A stretch of 26,085 bases of DNA from CAKZYD01 sp039814715 (GCA_039814715.1 JBCCAR010000044.1:1-26085); one strand, 5' to 3'. Shown: positions 16,800 to 25,073, counted from the first letter of the stretch. The notes: generated by a model from the letters alone, not told the origin. A program made the numbers and translations.

Positions 16800-17264
16800 A
16801 TGGCCTTGGCAACAATTCGGCGCGCACAGCCGGGCGATATCGAAGCCCTCACAGATCTGGCAACCCGGTTTTATGAAACCGATGGCTATCAAACGGATGT
16901 GACAAAGCTCGCCGGGCGCTTAGAGGCGCTGAGAACCGTCGATACCGCTGCTATTTTTGTCGCTGAGCTAGATGATGGAAGCGTGATTGGCTTTATCACC
17001 ATGCTGGTGTCGCATGGCTTGGAATTTGGCCTAAAGGCCGAAGTCGAATCGCTCTTTGTGCGCACGCGCATTCGCGGGCAGCGCATTGGGACCTCGCTCT
17101 TGGAAGCGGGCTGCCGCTGGGCCAATGAGCAAGGCGCAGCAGAGATATTCCTCGTTATTGCTGCGCAGGGCGAACCGGTGCGTCAGCTTGAACAGCTCTA
17201 TTTAGGAATGGAGTTCGATCCATCGCGGCGCACCTTGATGTATAGAACACTTAAAGCGACTTAA
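16800..17264 (+). CDS. GNAT-family N-acetyltransferase
   Basis: The 154-residue single-domain protein begins TIRRAQPGDIEALTDLATRFY, a common GNAT opening. It carries the acetyl-CoA pyrophosphate-binding motif in VRTRIRGQRIGTSLLEAG (the R/Q-x-x-G-x-G/A signature) and ends with a typical C-terminal strand region, LEQLYLGMEFDPSRRTLMYR. It should transfer an acetyl group from acetyl-CoA to an amine; the substrate is unknown. ATG at 16800 has AGAGG about 12 bases upstream and is preferred to the in-frame ATG at 16761. It lies 84 bases after the lipoprotein gene on the same strand. Confidence 0.9.
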   Translation: MALATIRRAQPGDIEALTDLATRFYETDGYQTDVTKLAGRLEALRTVDTAAIFVAELDDGSVIGFITMLVSHGLEFGLKAEVESLFVRTRIRGQRIGTSLLEAGCRWANEQGAAEIFLVIAAQGEPVRQLEQLYLGMEFDPSRRTLMYRTLKAT

Positions 17265-17323
17265 GACCGCGATGTTGCTGCAAAGGGCGCGGAAGACAAA
17301 GACTGGGCGATAGGGGAACAATC

Positions 17324-18046
17324 ATGCAATCAGGGTCTGTTTTGGTGGCTGCGGCGCTTGTGGCTGTGGGGTTGGCGAGCGGCGGATACTTCATTGGCGA
17401 TGGGTTTTATGAAGGGCGCAAGACGGAGCGTAAAGTGACGGTGCGCGGCCTTGCTGAACGCGAAACAAAGGCGGATATCGCCAATTGGAAGCTCCGCTTT
17501 ACAGCGGCCGATAACAATTTGTCGCTGGTTCAAAGCAGGATTGAAGGTGACTTCTTAAAGCTGCGAAATTTCCTTGTTGAAGCGGGGCTCAGCGATGATG
17601 AAATCCAGCTTGGGCAGCTCGAAGTGGTTGACCAAAAGGCGCAGCAATATCGCTCCGGCCCGATTGACAACAACCGCTTTATCATCACGCAAAATGTGCA
17701 AGTGCGCTCCACCAAGGTGTCCGTGGTCGAAGGCCTCAGTCGACAGACGGGCGAACTGGTTAAACAGGGGCTTATCTTGCAGGATAACCAAGGCCCCAGC
17801 TTCGTCTTTACCAAGCTTAATGAAGTCAAACCCGATATGATCGCCGCTGCCACTAAGGACGCGCGCGAGGCTGCCGAGAAATTTGCAGCCGATTCTGGCG
17901 CGCAAGTCGGCGGTATTATGCGCGCTAGTCAGGGCTATTTTTCCATTGAACCGCTGGTGCCAACAGATGATTATCGCGGCGCGGCCGGGCAAATTGGCAA
18001 AAAGGTGCGCGTTGTCACCACCATTGACTATGCCTTGAAGGACTAA
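17324..18046 (+). CDS. SIMPL-domain (DUF541) envelope protein
   Basis: The 240-residue protein has an N-terminal hydrophobic segment (VLVAAALVAVGLASGGYFIG), a signal or anchor, and then a SIMPL/DUF541 domain. Diagnostic parts are KVTVRGLAERETKADIANW, LSDDEIQLGQLEVVD, the segment NRFIITQNVQVRS, and AATKDAREAAEKFAADSGAQVGG near the end. E. coli YggE, a family member, is linked to oxidative stress, and others form large ring assemblies; the role here is not defined. AGGGGA lies about seven bases before the ATG. The SDR gene starts five bases after its stop. Confidence 0.92.
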   Translation: MQSGSVLVAAALVAVGLASGGYFIGDGFYEGRKTERKVTVRGLAERETKADIANWKLRFTAADNNLSLVQSRIEGDFLKLRNFLVEAGLSDDEIQLGQLEVVDQKAQQYRSGPIDNNRFIITQNVQVRSTKVSVVEGLSRQTGELVKQGLILQDNQGPSFVFTKLNEVKPDMIAAATKDAREAAEKFAADSGAQVGGIMRASQGYFSIEPLVPTDDYRGAAGQIGKKVRVVTTIDYALKD

Positions 18047-18051
18047 AAATA

Positions 18052-18771
18052 GTGACGACAGTGTTGATTACCGGCGCCAATCGCGGCCTGGGCTACGAAA
18101 TGGCCAAAATATATAGCCAGCGCGCCGGCCACACCGTCATAGCGTGCTGCCGAAGCCCTGGCAGTGCAGCTGCGCTGCACGCGCTTCAAGCGCAAACCCA
18201 AACCGTCCAAATTGAGGCTTTAGACGTTGCAGACATCTCAGCCATTCAGGCCCTGGCAACCCGCCTAGAAGGCACTACAGTCGATGTGCTGATCAGCAAT
18301 GCTGGCATCTTTGGCAAAAACCCGCCGGCGACGACTGGTTTTCAAGAGCAAATGTTTGGCAATGCCGATTTTGAAGCAGATTGGATTATGCCGTTTCGCG
18401 TAAATGTCTTAGCGGCAATGGCTCTTGCGGAAGCCTTTGCGGGGCATGTGGCGGCCTCAACCCTAAAGAAATTCATCGTGATTTCCAGCGAGGTTGCCTC
18501 TATCGCCCAGGCAAAGGGGCATATGTTTGGGTATTCAGCGTCGAAAGCAGCAGCAAACATGACCGCCCGTAATCTTGCTGTGGCGCTGAAGCCTAAGGGT
18601 ATTGTCGTCAACCCCATTCATCCAGGCTATGCCAAGACCGATATGAGCGGCCCGCAAGCCGCGATCGAGCCAAAAGAGGGCGCGCGCGGCGTGATCGCGC
18701 GCATTGACGAAATGGCGCCTGAAACATCTGGGGACTTCTTGTCTTACGACGGCAGGGAGATGGAATGGTAG
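18052..18771 (+). CDS. Classical short-chain dehydrogenase/reductase
   Basis: The 239-residue Rossmann-fold oxidoreductase has TGANRGLGYEMAKI (cofactor-binding TGxxxGxG) at the N terminus, SNAGIFG (NAG motif) and catalytic residues in ISSEVAS plus YSASKAAAN (YxxxK). The length fits classical SDRs resembling C-factor-type or sniffer-like carbonyl reductases. The substrate cannot be told. It begins with GTG at 18052, with AAGGAC inside the end of the preceding gene as ribosome site, so it is probably translated with the SIMPL gene. It converges on the DUF427 gene; the 62 bases between them show no clear terminator. Confidence 0.92.
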   Translation: MTTVLITGANRGLGYEMAKIYSQRAGHTVIACCRSPGSAAALHALQAQTQTVQIEALDVADISAIQALATRLEGTTVDVLISNAGIFGKNPPATTGFQEQMFGNADFEADWIMPFRVNVLAAMALAEAFAGHVAASTLKKFIVISSEVASIAQAKGHMFGYSASKAAANMTARNLAVALKPKGIVVNPIHPGYAKTDMSGPQAAIEPKEGARGVIARIDEMAPETSGDFLSYDGREMEW

Positions 18772-18833
18772 CCGTCTTAAAGGCTCGTCCCCGCAGGTTT
18801 CTGCAAGGAGGCTATTTCTGAATTGATCTCACG

Positions 18834-19412
18834 CTACCAATGCCCTGTTCCGGGCTCGCCTTTGAAGGGCCCTTTGATCGTATCCGTCACCCAGCCACCA
18901 TAGAACTGTCCGGGCTGAGGGCGAACGCGTTGATCGCCAACATAGCACTCAACTTTTGCTGGATAAAAGCAAAGCCAATCCTTCAGCCTCGCCATTCCTT
19001 CAATGACATTGTCGAATGGGTCAGGGTAGCTCCAGCCAACTTGGCCGACACGGCGCCCATCAGGCAGTTGAAGGTCGAAATACTGCGCCTTGCCTTTCCA
19101 TTCACATACGGAAAGCCCGCTGCCTTCTTTGAGATAGCGAAAGTCGCAATCATCGGGATGGATGTAAATCGTTGGCGGGCTTGCTGTCTCTTTGATTCGT
19201 TTGGCGCGGTTTGTACGGGCGATGACGAGATCGCCCATTTGGACTGTCACAGGCGCGGGGGCATCGTCAATGATGGGCGGACGCGGATAGTCCCAAACAC
19301 TTTCATCACCGGTCCCAACAGGCTCAATGGTGTCAGGCCGAAAGCCGCCCCAAGCGGTTCTGCTGGTGGCAACGCGTTTGTTGAGACCTTCTTTATCGGT
19401 AAAATCGGTCAC
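18834..19412 (-). CDS. DUF427 domain protein
   Basis: The 192-residue product carries a DUF427 domain in its second half: IYIHPDDCDFRYL, CEWKGKAQYFDLQL (the family's C-x-W-K-G core), VGWSYPDP and LCFYPAKVECYVG. A C-terminal tail, YGGWVTDTIKGPFKGEPGTG, is seen in many alphaproteobacterial members. The first 75 residues are a family-typical extension. Biochemical function is unknown. It starts with GTG at 19412, which overlaps the stop of the exported-protein gene as GTGA, and is the last gene of the MoxR/VWA cluster. Confidence 0.88.
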   Translation of the reverse strand: MTDFTDKEGLNKRVATSRTAWGGFRPDTIEPVGTGDESVWDYPRPPIIDDAPAPVTVQMGDLVIARTNRAKRIKETASPPTIYIHPDDCDFRYLKEGSGLSVCEWKGKAQYFDLQLPDGRRVGQVGWSYPDPFDNVIEGMARLKDWLCFYPAKVECYVGDQRVRPQPGQFYGGWVTDTIKGPFKGEPGTGHW

Positions 19413-19861
19413 GGACGTACAATGATAAAGTCGGCCAAAGCCTCTGCGCCCACCACTTTAAACCGAGGGCATGGCACCTCATCCCGGTTTTGATTGATGC
19501 ATTGTTTAACGTCCCACGTCACAACCATGTCCTCGCACGCGATGGCATCATTGGCCAAGCTGGTTGACCTGCTCTTGCTGACAACGCCTTGACCAAAGCC
19601 GCGGAACTGTTCTTGTAACGGGAAGCTGGTTTTGCGCGTGCCGTCTTTATGGGACAGGGTTTTCTTGCCCTTAATCATGTACATCTCAGCTTCACCAGCG
19701 ATGGTGGTCTTGGTGCTTGGTTCGCATTGGCCGGGTTCGCCCCCCACTGTGATGGCAATTGTAAACGCCATGCCTGAGGGTTTTGGCGCATTCCCATCGG
19801 CATGCGTGTCCGCGCTGAAAGCAGAAACAGCAAGCAGGCTGGTTAGGAATAACGTACGCAT
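19409..19861 (-). CDS. Exported protein of unknown function
   Basis: The 150-residue product begins with a Sec-type signal peptide (MRTLFLTSLLAVSAFSADTHA). The mature part has four cysteines, within GQCEPS, ACEDMV, KQCINQ and VPCPRF, which could form two disulphides in the periplasm. I do not recognise the family. AGGAG lies about nine bases before ATG 19861. Its end overlaps the DUF427 start by four bases, so the two are very probably co-translated, although the products should act in different compartments. It sits 38 bases after the VWA gene. Confidence 0.8.
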   Translation of the reverse strand: MRTLFLTSLLAVSAFSADTHADGNAPKPSGMAFTIAITVGGEPGQCEPSTKTTIAGEAEMYMIKGKKTLSHKDGTRKTSFPLQEQFRGFGQGVVSKSRSTSLANDAIACEDMVVTWDVKQCINQNRDEVPCPRFKVVGAEALADFIIVRP

Positions 19862-19899
19862 TAGAAAATCTCCTAACGAATATGGCCGTTTTATAACGG

Positions 19900-21075
19900 T
19901 CAGCGGGCAAGTTCTTTCATTGCTTCATCCAGCCCACCAAGTGTGAGGGGATACATTTTATCTTCAAATAGCTCTTTGATCATTTGGATGGATTGACTGT
20001 ACTGCCAATGCTCTTTTGGCACAGGATTAATCCAAACGGAGCGATCATAAATATTGCGCACGCGCTTGAGCCATTCAGCGCCAGGTTCTTCGTTCCAATG
20101 TTCGACGGAACCACCTGCATAAATGATCTCATAAGGGCTCATGGACGCATCCCCGACGAAGATGACTTTATAGTCATGCGGGTATTTGTGCAGGATGTCC
20201 GATGTGGGCGTCTTTTCCTGGTAGCGCCGCGCATTGTTTTTCCACACGCCTTCATAGAGGCAATTGTGAAAATAGAAGAACTCGAGGCTTTTGAACTCTA
20301 TGGAGGCAGCAGAGAACAGCTCTTCCATGATTTTGATATAGGGGTCCATGGAGCCGCCCACATCCAGGAACAACAGGACCTTGACGGCGTTGCGCCGCTC
20401 AGGACGCATTTTAATGTCGAGCCAGCCCTGCTTTGCAGTGGCATCAATTGTGTTTTTCAGGTCCAGCTGATCGGCTGCGCCTTCGCGGGCAAAGCGTCGC
20501 AATTTGCGCAGGGCGACTTTGATGTTGCGGGTCCCAAGCTCTTTGGTGTTGTCAAAGTCCTTAAACTCGCGCTTGTCCCACACCTTCACTGCACGCTTCT
20601 GCCGGCTTTCCTTCTGGCCAATGCGTACGCCTTCAGGATTATAGCCATAGGCGCCAAAGGGGGACTTACCTGCGGTGCCGATCCATTTGTTGCCGCCTTC
20701 ATGCCGGCCCTCTTGCTCTTCAAGCCTCTTCTTCAGCGTTTCCATGATTTCATCCCAATCGCCCAAGGATTCAATCTTGGCCATCTCTTCTTCTGAGAGA
20801 TAGAGCTCGGCCATCTTCTTCAGCCACTCTTCGGGGATCTCATGCGTTTCTTCCTCATTCATAAGATCGAGGCCTTTGAACACATGGCCAAACACCTGGT
20901 CAAAGCGGTCAATATGGCTTTCATCTTTGACGAGGGCGCAGCGTGAGAGATAATAAAACGTTTCCACCTTCATGTCCGCAACGCCCGCCTTCATAGCGTC
21001 AAGCAGCATCAGATACTCTTTAATGGAGACCGGCAGGTGCGCATCGCGCAGGGCAAGGAAGAACGTGTTGAGCAT
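19900..21075 (-). CDS. VWA-domain protein, CoxE-like
   Basis: The 391-residue protein has a helical, charged N-terminal half (opening FFLALRDAHLPVSIKEYL) and a C-terminal von Willebrand A domain. The metal-site motif is D238-V-G-G-S242 in LLFLDVGGSMDP, a form of DxSxS in which the second position is Gly, as is usual in this family. CoxE of the CO dehydrogenase cluster and relatives work with a MoxR-type AAA+ ATPase in metal-cofactor insertion or protein remodelling; here the ATPase is two genes upstream. It has no signal peptide, so it is cytoplasmic. The ATG directly follows the TAA of the preceding gene (TAAATG), indicating coupled translation. Confidence 0.92.
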   Translation of the reverse strand: MLNTFFLALRDAHLPVSIKEYLMLLDAMKAGVADMKVETFYYLSRCALVKDESHIDRFDQVFGHVFKGLDLMNEEETHEIPEEWLKKMAELYLSEEEMAKIESLGDWDEIMETLKKRLEEQEGRHEGGNKWIGTAGKSPFGAYGYNPEGVRIGQKESRQKRAVKVWDKREFKDFDNTKELGTRNIKVALRKLRRFAREGAADQLDLKNTIDATAKQGWLDIKMRPERRNAVKVLLFLDVGGSMDPYIKIMEELFSAASIEFKSLEFFYFHNCLYEGVWKNNARRYQEKTPTSDILHKYPHDYKVIFVGDASMSPYEIIYAGGSVEHWNEEPGAEWLKRVRNIYDRSVWINPVPKEHWQYSQSIQMIKELFEDKMYPLTLGGLDEAMKELAR

Positions 21076-21666
21076 TTATCTCACTTGGATGGCATCTTGC
21101 TTCCATGGTGTAATCAGCCCATCGGCTTTTTGGAAGGCCTCGGGCAGCTCTTCCACCATATTATATGTCGCAGCCAGCCGCCCAAAGCCGACACAGAAGG
21201 CAGCATACATGCCAAGCTCTACGATTTCCGGCTCGCTGAAATGCTCTTTCAGTTCTGCGTAAACGGCATCATCGATAGCGAGGTTGTTGGTTGCAAGTAG
21301 TTCGCCATAGCGAATGGCCGCTTTCTCAGCATCGGTCAGATTGTCTGCTTCCTGGGGCTTCTCCAGCGAGCACACCACCTCTTCATCGACGCCGTCCTCA
21401 ACAGCGTCTGTATAGCGGATCGCCATACAGCTGCGGCATTGGTTGAAAAAGGCAATGCGCAAGCGAACCAATTCCAGCAAACGCTCGGGCAGGGCGCGGT
21501 GAACCTTCATGGCCCCAGCAAAGCCCATCAGGCCAAGCGCGAGCTCCGGCGTATGGGCAAAATATCGGGTGAGGCCTTGTTCAAGGTCCGTCAGGTGTTC
21601 CGGCTGGACAGCGGCCTTGATGCGTGGGTCCCATTGGTCTGCGGGGATTTGAGTCAGGCGGGTCAT
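21076..21666 (-). CDS. Carboxymuconolactone decarboxylase/AhpD-like family protein
   Basis: The 196-residue all-helical protein has the AhpD-like core: LRIAFFNQCRSCMAIRYTDA with a CRSC pair, DLEQGLTRYFAHTPELALG upstream, and LTDAEKAAIRYGELL downstream. The CxxC is kept, but the residue three after it is Arg where AhpD-type enzymes often have His, so peroxidase activity is uncertain. ATG at 21666 has AAGAGGAG at 21673-21680 and is preferred to the in-frame ATG at 21726. Its stop abuts the VWA start. Such proteins often act in oxidative stress or small-molecule metabolism; no substrate can be given. Confidence 0.9.
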   Translation of the reverse strand: MTRLTQIPADQWDPRIKAAVQPEHLTDLEQGLTRYFAHTPELALGLMGFAGAMKVHRALPERLLELVRLRIAFFNQCRSCMAIRYTDAVEDGVDEEVVCSLEKPQEADNLTDAEKAAIRYGELLATNNLAIDDAVYAELKEHFSEPEIVELGMYAAFCVGFGRLAATYNMVEELPEAFQKADGLITPWKQDAIQVR

Positions 21667-21672
21667 GGGCGG

Positions 21673-21680
21673 CTCCTCTT
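21673..21680 (-). promoter_or_regulatory. Shine-Dalgarno site of the AhpD-like gene
   Basis: AAGAGGAG on the minus strand lies six bases before ATG 21666. It decides the start in favour of this codon over the upstream ATG at 21726. Confidence 0.75.
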
Positions 21681-21749
21681 GATCGTGTTTAGGAGCATGC
21701 TGCAAAGGTTGCGCTGGTTTGTCCATTCGCAGGACTGAGAGGGTAATGC

Positions 21750-22178
21750 CTAGCTTTTATGATTGGGCCGACGGGCCAAAAGAGCCAGCGACAGACCGAT
21801 GACCGCGCATATCAAAACCAGCGTATTTTGTTGCAGGAGCTGGATGGGAAACACAGGCTCAAAAACAGGCTCCCCGACTTTCGTGCTGATTGGACCGTTT
21901 TGCTTGGCCGCTTCATGCTGCACTATTTGCTCCGCCATGCGCACTAAAACTGTGCCGATAAAATAGGCCCAAGCTGCGGATAAAAGTCGAAGACCGGGCT
22001 TTACGCGTGTTACGACAACTGCACCGCCTGCAACGCAGAGTATGCCTGGCAAGACTTGATAAACGTCTAAATAGAGTGGTGCGTCAAATGCAGCTTTACC
22101 TCTGAAGCTGCCGTATAGGGTGAATGAGATCTGTAACAAGCCAAACACAAGCGCTAGCCATGCCGACGCCCGAGCCAC
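21750..22178 (-). CDS. Membrane protein of unknown function in the MoxR/VWA operon
   Basis: The 142-residue protein has four likely membrane helices: SAWLALVFGLLQISFTLYG, VLPGILCVAGGAVVVTRV, LLSAAWAYFIGTVLVRM and TLVLICAVIGLSLALLA. A soluble loop (about residues 85-112) lies between the last two. I do not recognise the family. The start is GTG at 22178, directly after the MoxR stop (TAAGTG), with AAGGGA upstream; there is no other plausible in-frame start. It is probably the membrane partner of the operon, but this is inferred only from position. Confidence 0.78.
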   Translation of the reverse strand: MARASAWLALVFGLLQISFTLYGSFRGKAAFDAPLYLDVYQVLPGILCVAGGAVVVTRVKPGLRLLSAAWAYFIGTVLVRMAEQIVQHEAAKQNGPISTKVGEPVFEPVFPIQLLQQNTLVLICAVIGLSLALLARRPNHKS

Positions 22179-23030
22179 TTACCCATTATTCCCTTCTCGT
22201 CTGTTCATAAATGCGAGCCGTTCAAACAGCATCACATCCTGCTCGTTCTTTAGCAAAGCGCCATGCAGCGGCGGGATGAGCTTTTTGGGGTCGCGGCTTT
22301 TGAGGACGTCCAGGGGCATGTCCTCGTTCATCAGCAGCTTGAGCCAGTCTAGGAGTTCAGAGGTGGAGGGCTTTTTCTTCAGGCCAGGCACGTCGCGGAT
22401 ATCGTAGAAGATGTTGAGGGCCTCGCGGACTAGCATGCCTTGGATGTCAGGGAAGTGGACATCGACGATGGCCTGCATCGTGTCCCTGTCAGGGAACTTG
22501 ATATAGTGGAAGAAGCAGCGGCGTAGGAAGGCGTCTGGCAGCTCTTTTTCGTTGTTGGACGTGATGATGACGATGGGGCGTTGTTTGGCTTTCACCGTCT
22601 CGCCCGTCTCATAGACAAAGAACTCCATGCGGTCGAGTTCCTGCAGCAGATCGTTCGGGAATTCGATGTCCGCCTTATCAATCTCATCAATCAGCAGAAC
22701 GGGCATCTCGTCGGCTACAAAGGCATCCCATAACTTGCCGCGCTTGATGTAGTTCGCAATATCTTTGACTTTTTCATCACCCAGCTGGCTATCGCGCAGG
22801 CGTGACACGGCGTCGTATTCGTACAGGCCCTGCTGGGCTTTTGTGGTGGATTTTATGTGCCATTCGAGCAGGTTCATACCGAAGGATTGGGCGACCTGTT
22901 CTGCCAGCACTGTTTTGCCGGTCCCTGGCTCGCCTTTAATGAGCAATGGACGCTTCAGCGCCGCAGCGGCATTCACCGCCACTTTCAGATCATCGGTTGC
23001 CACATAGTCTTTGGTGCCTTCAAAGCGCAT
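22179..23030 (-). CDS. MoxR-family AAA+ ATPase
   Basis: The 283-residue cytoplasmic ATPase has Walker A GEPGTGKT at residues 33-40, Walker B in MPVLLIDEIDKAD, sensor 1 in IVIITSNNEKELPDAFLRRC including the arginine finger region, and the opening FEGTKDYVATDDLKVAVN shared by MoxR/CoxD-like proteins. These ATPases act as chaperones with VWA-domain partners, and a CoxE-like VWA gene is in the same operon. ATG at 23030 matches the usual start; an in-frame ATG at 23048 would add six residues. It is the first gene of the six-gene minus-strand cluster and follows the FlmG-like gene after 78 bases. Confidence 0.94.
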   Translation of the reverse strand: MRFEGTKDYVATDDLKVAVNAAAALKRPLLIKGEPGTGKTVLAEQVAQSFGMNLLEWHIKSTTKAQQGLYEYDAVSRLRDSQLGDEKVKDIANYIKRGKLWDAFVADEMPVLLIDEIDKADIEFPNDLLQELDRMEFFVYETGETVKAKQRPIVIITSNNEKELPDAFLRRCFFHYIKFPDRDTMQAIVDVHFPDIQGMLVREALNIFYDIRDVPGLKKKPSTSELLDWLKLLMNEDMPLDVLKSRDPKKLIPPLHGALLKNEQDVMLFERLAFMNRREGNNG

Positions 23031-23108
23031 CAACTCAATCCCAAGCATTATTCGTGTTCGCAGGCGAAGCTAAGGGATTTTGCGCCCAAGGCAAGAGGTC
23101 AGGCGCTA

Positions 23109-24908
23109 TCAGTTTGGGTATTGATCGACCAATTGTGTCAGTGCTTTGGCCGCCTTTGCCGCAGCGCCAGCCCAATCCATGGGTTCCTCCCCCATGAAGA
23201 AACGCGATTTCTTATGCATGGGCGCATAGGTCCGCTCGCCAAAATTCCACCACGGCGGGAAAGGGAACAGCCAAAATACCTGCTGATCGACGCCAAAGGC
23301 CGTCATTGCTGGCTGCGCGCCGATGGAAACCACGCCGTCTAATGCGGCTGTAAGTGCCGCTGCGTCGTCGAGATCATTCCTTAAATTGAGCCCAGGATAT
23401 TGGTGAATTTCTGTGCCGAAGCGGTTTTTAAACTCAGCAAGTTCTTCCTCGCAATCCCCATATTGCAAGTTCACGAAGGTCACGCCGGGCGTTTTCAAAA
23501 TAGGCTCCCAATAGCTTTGGTCCGCATACCAAAAATTCCGTTCCGCTTTTTGAAAGCCTGAGCGCCAGCAAATGCCTATTTTCAGGCCCTCGCCGAGGGA
23601 GGGCAGCCATTCGCTCAATTCAGCGACCTTTGTGTCGTTTGGCACCAGATAGCCTTGGGTGCTGTTTTGAAACGCCGCAACGTCCTTGCGGAAGCGGCAA
23701 AACAGGTCACCCATCGGCACATAACCATCAAAGCCCTTGCCGCGATCAGGTAGGTCTTGCAGGACGCGGATGCGGTAGCCTTCATGGGCCGTATCGGCGT
23801 AGGCAACGACATGAGAAAGAGAAGGAAAACTGCGTTTGACGAGATCGACGAGCCTGGCGTCGCAGCCAACAGCCACTTCATCTGCTATCTCAATGAGGTC
23901 AGCGAGTGCGCTGAGAAACAAGATTTCGTCCCCAACACCTTGCTCGGGCACAACGACGATTTTTTTTCCTTCAAGCGGCTTGTCGCCAATATAGGGAACG
24001 TCAAGCGCATAGCGGATGGCATCTTGGCGCCTGTTGTCTAGTCGGCAGGCGTAGCTCTCCCAAGCATCTGGCAATTTGCCAGCGCCGAGCTGCGCCATGG
24101 CCAAGGTAAAGTGGACGACTGGGTCGCGGTCAGGCGTGTTGTTGAAAGAAGACTGCGCATAGGGAATAGCGTCCTCATAGCGTCCGAGATCATTGAGCGC
24201 GCGCGCGATGTTGTTTGGCGTTTTAAAGTCCGATGGGTCCAGGCGCAGCGCTTCTTGATAAAACGGCAAGGCCGTATCCAGGTCGTCGCGCATGTTCACG
24301 ACGCTGCCCAGTACATTCCATAAGTCAGCACTTTCAGGCAGCAATGGCAAAGCGTGCTGCAGCATATCAACGGCTTCATCAAAGCGTTCGAGCTTTCGCA
24401 GCGCTGTCGCCCGGTTCACATAGCCAACGGGATTGAGCGGCTCGAGTTCTATAAAGACTGAATTGAGCTTTTCTGCCTCTGCCCATAGCTCCATATCCAA
24501 TGCAACTTGGCCAGCCACGCAGGGGATTTCGCTGTCATGGGGTGCGCGTTCAAAGGCGTAAAGATAGAGGTCTATCGCTTTTGAGCGTGCGCCCATCTTC
24601 GCGACGACCTCTGCCAAAACTTTTACAACGGAGACATTCTCAGGGTCATGGGCCCAAGCCTCATTCAGGTATTTCGCCGCTTCCACCCATTGCCGCGCTT
24701 TGCGGGCTTTGTCCCCGCGGCGGATTAAAGCTGCAACCGCTTTTTGGGAGCGCTGTTTGACCGGGCGGCCCCCAACAGCTGGCCGCTCGAATGACATAGC
24801 ATCGAGGACGGCTAAGTCTATGGTATCGCCAGCGGTGTGTTGGGGCACCGCCATGTCGTCAAGATCGAAAGTGTCACCGTTATTTGCCGCGCTAACCGGA
24901 TCGGCCAT
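23109..24908 (-). CDS. TPR-glycosyltransferase protein, FlmG-like flagellin glycosylation candidate
   Basis: The 599-residue protein has an acidic, low-complexity start (GDTFDLDDMAV), then TPRs over about residues 60-290, for example AAKYLNEAWAHDPENVSVVK and ALPFYQEALRLDPSDFKTPN. A glycosyltransferase-like domain follows from about 310: VVVPEQGVGDEILFLSALA, GICWRSGFQKAERNFWYAD, FVNLQYGDCEEELAEF and VSIGAQPAMTAFGV. Caulobacter FlmG has this two-part build, the TPRs binding flagellin and the C-terminal domain attaching a pseudaminic-acid-type sugar. The gene is divergent from flbT-flaF, which supports a flagellin role. The sugar donor genes are not in the window, so substrate is inferred. AGGGACG precedes ATG 24908. 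Confidence 0.85.
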   Translation of the reverse strand: MADPVSAANNGDTFDLDDMAVPQHTAGDTIDLAVLDAMSFERPAVGGRPVKQRSQKAVAALIRRGDKARKARQWVEAAKYLNEAWAHDPENVSVVKVLAEVVAKMGARSKAIDLYLYAFERAPHDSEIPCVAGQVALDMELWAEAEKLNSVFIELEPLNPVGYVNRATALRKLERFDEAVDMLQHALPLLPESADLWNVLGSVVNMRDDLDTALPFYQEALRLDPSDFKTPNNIARALNDLGRYEDAIPYAQSSFNNTPDRDPVVHFTLAMAQLGAGKLPDAWESYACRLDNRRQDAIRYALDVPYIGDKPLEGKKIVVVPEQGVGDEILFLSALADLIEIADEVAVGCDARLVDLVKRSFPSLSHVVAYADTAHEGYRIRVLQDLPDRGKGFDGYVPMGDLFCRFRKDVAAFQNSTQGYLVPNDTKVAELSEWLPSLGEGLKIGICWRSGFQKAERNFWYADQSYWEPILKTPGVTFVNLQYGDCEEELAEFKNRFGTEIHQYPGLNLRNDLDDAAALTAALDGVVSIGAQPAMTAFGVDQQVFWLFPFPPWWNFGERTYAPMHKKSRFFMGEEPMDWAGAAAKAAKALTQLVDQYPN

Positions 24909-25021
24909 AGCCAGACGTCCCTATCATAGAAAGTGCTTTTTGAGTGCCTAAGGTGTCGCAGAACGTCGTTAACAAACCCCTATCGTGGCGGGTGGCTGCG
25001 TTAAGACTTTTTAGAGGCTTT

Positions 25022-25058
25022 GTGGTTAACACCATTAACCCTAATGGATATTAACCAC
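25022..25058. promoter_or_regulatory. Nested TTAACC palindromes in the divergent flmG-like/flbT control region
   Basis: Within 37 bases there are three overlapping dyads. GTGGTTAA at 25022-25029 is complementary to TTAACCAC at 25051-25058. GGTTAA at 25024-25029 is complementary to TTAACC at 25035-25040. CATTA at 25033-25037 is complementary to TAATG at 25042-25046. The last dyad arm ends 15 bases before the flbT ATG. TTAACC-like half sites are bound by the alphaproteobacterial cell-cycle regulator CtrA, but its usual TTAA-N7-TTAA spacing is not met. The elements could also fold in a flbT leader RNA. Confidence 0.5.
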
Positions 25059-25073
25059 GAGTGAGCAGACCAA

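Noticed and set aside
18772..18833. A bidirectional terminator between the SDR and DUF427 genes
   Set aside because: The apparent repeats AGGCTC and GAGGCT do not pair, and only a four-base GCAG/CTGC stem remains.
24968..25058. A canonical CtrA box upstream of flbT
   Set aside because: The TTAA elements are spaced 5 and 12 bases apart, not 7; TTAA-N7-TAGA at 25001-25015 only partly matches. Kept as a variant-element finding and not as a CtrA site.
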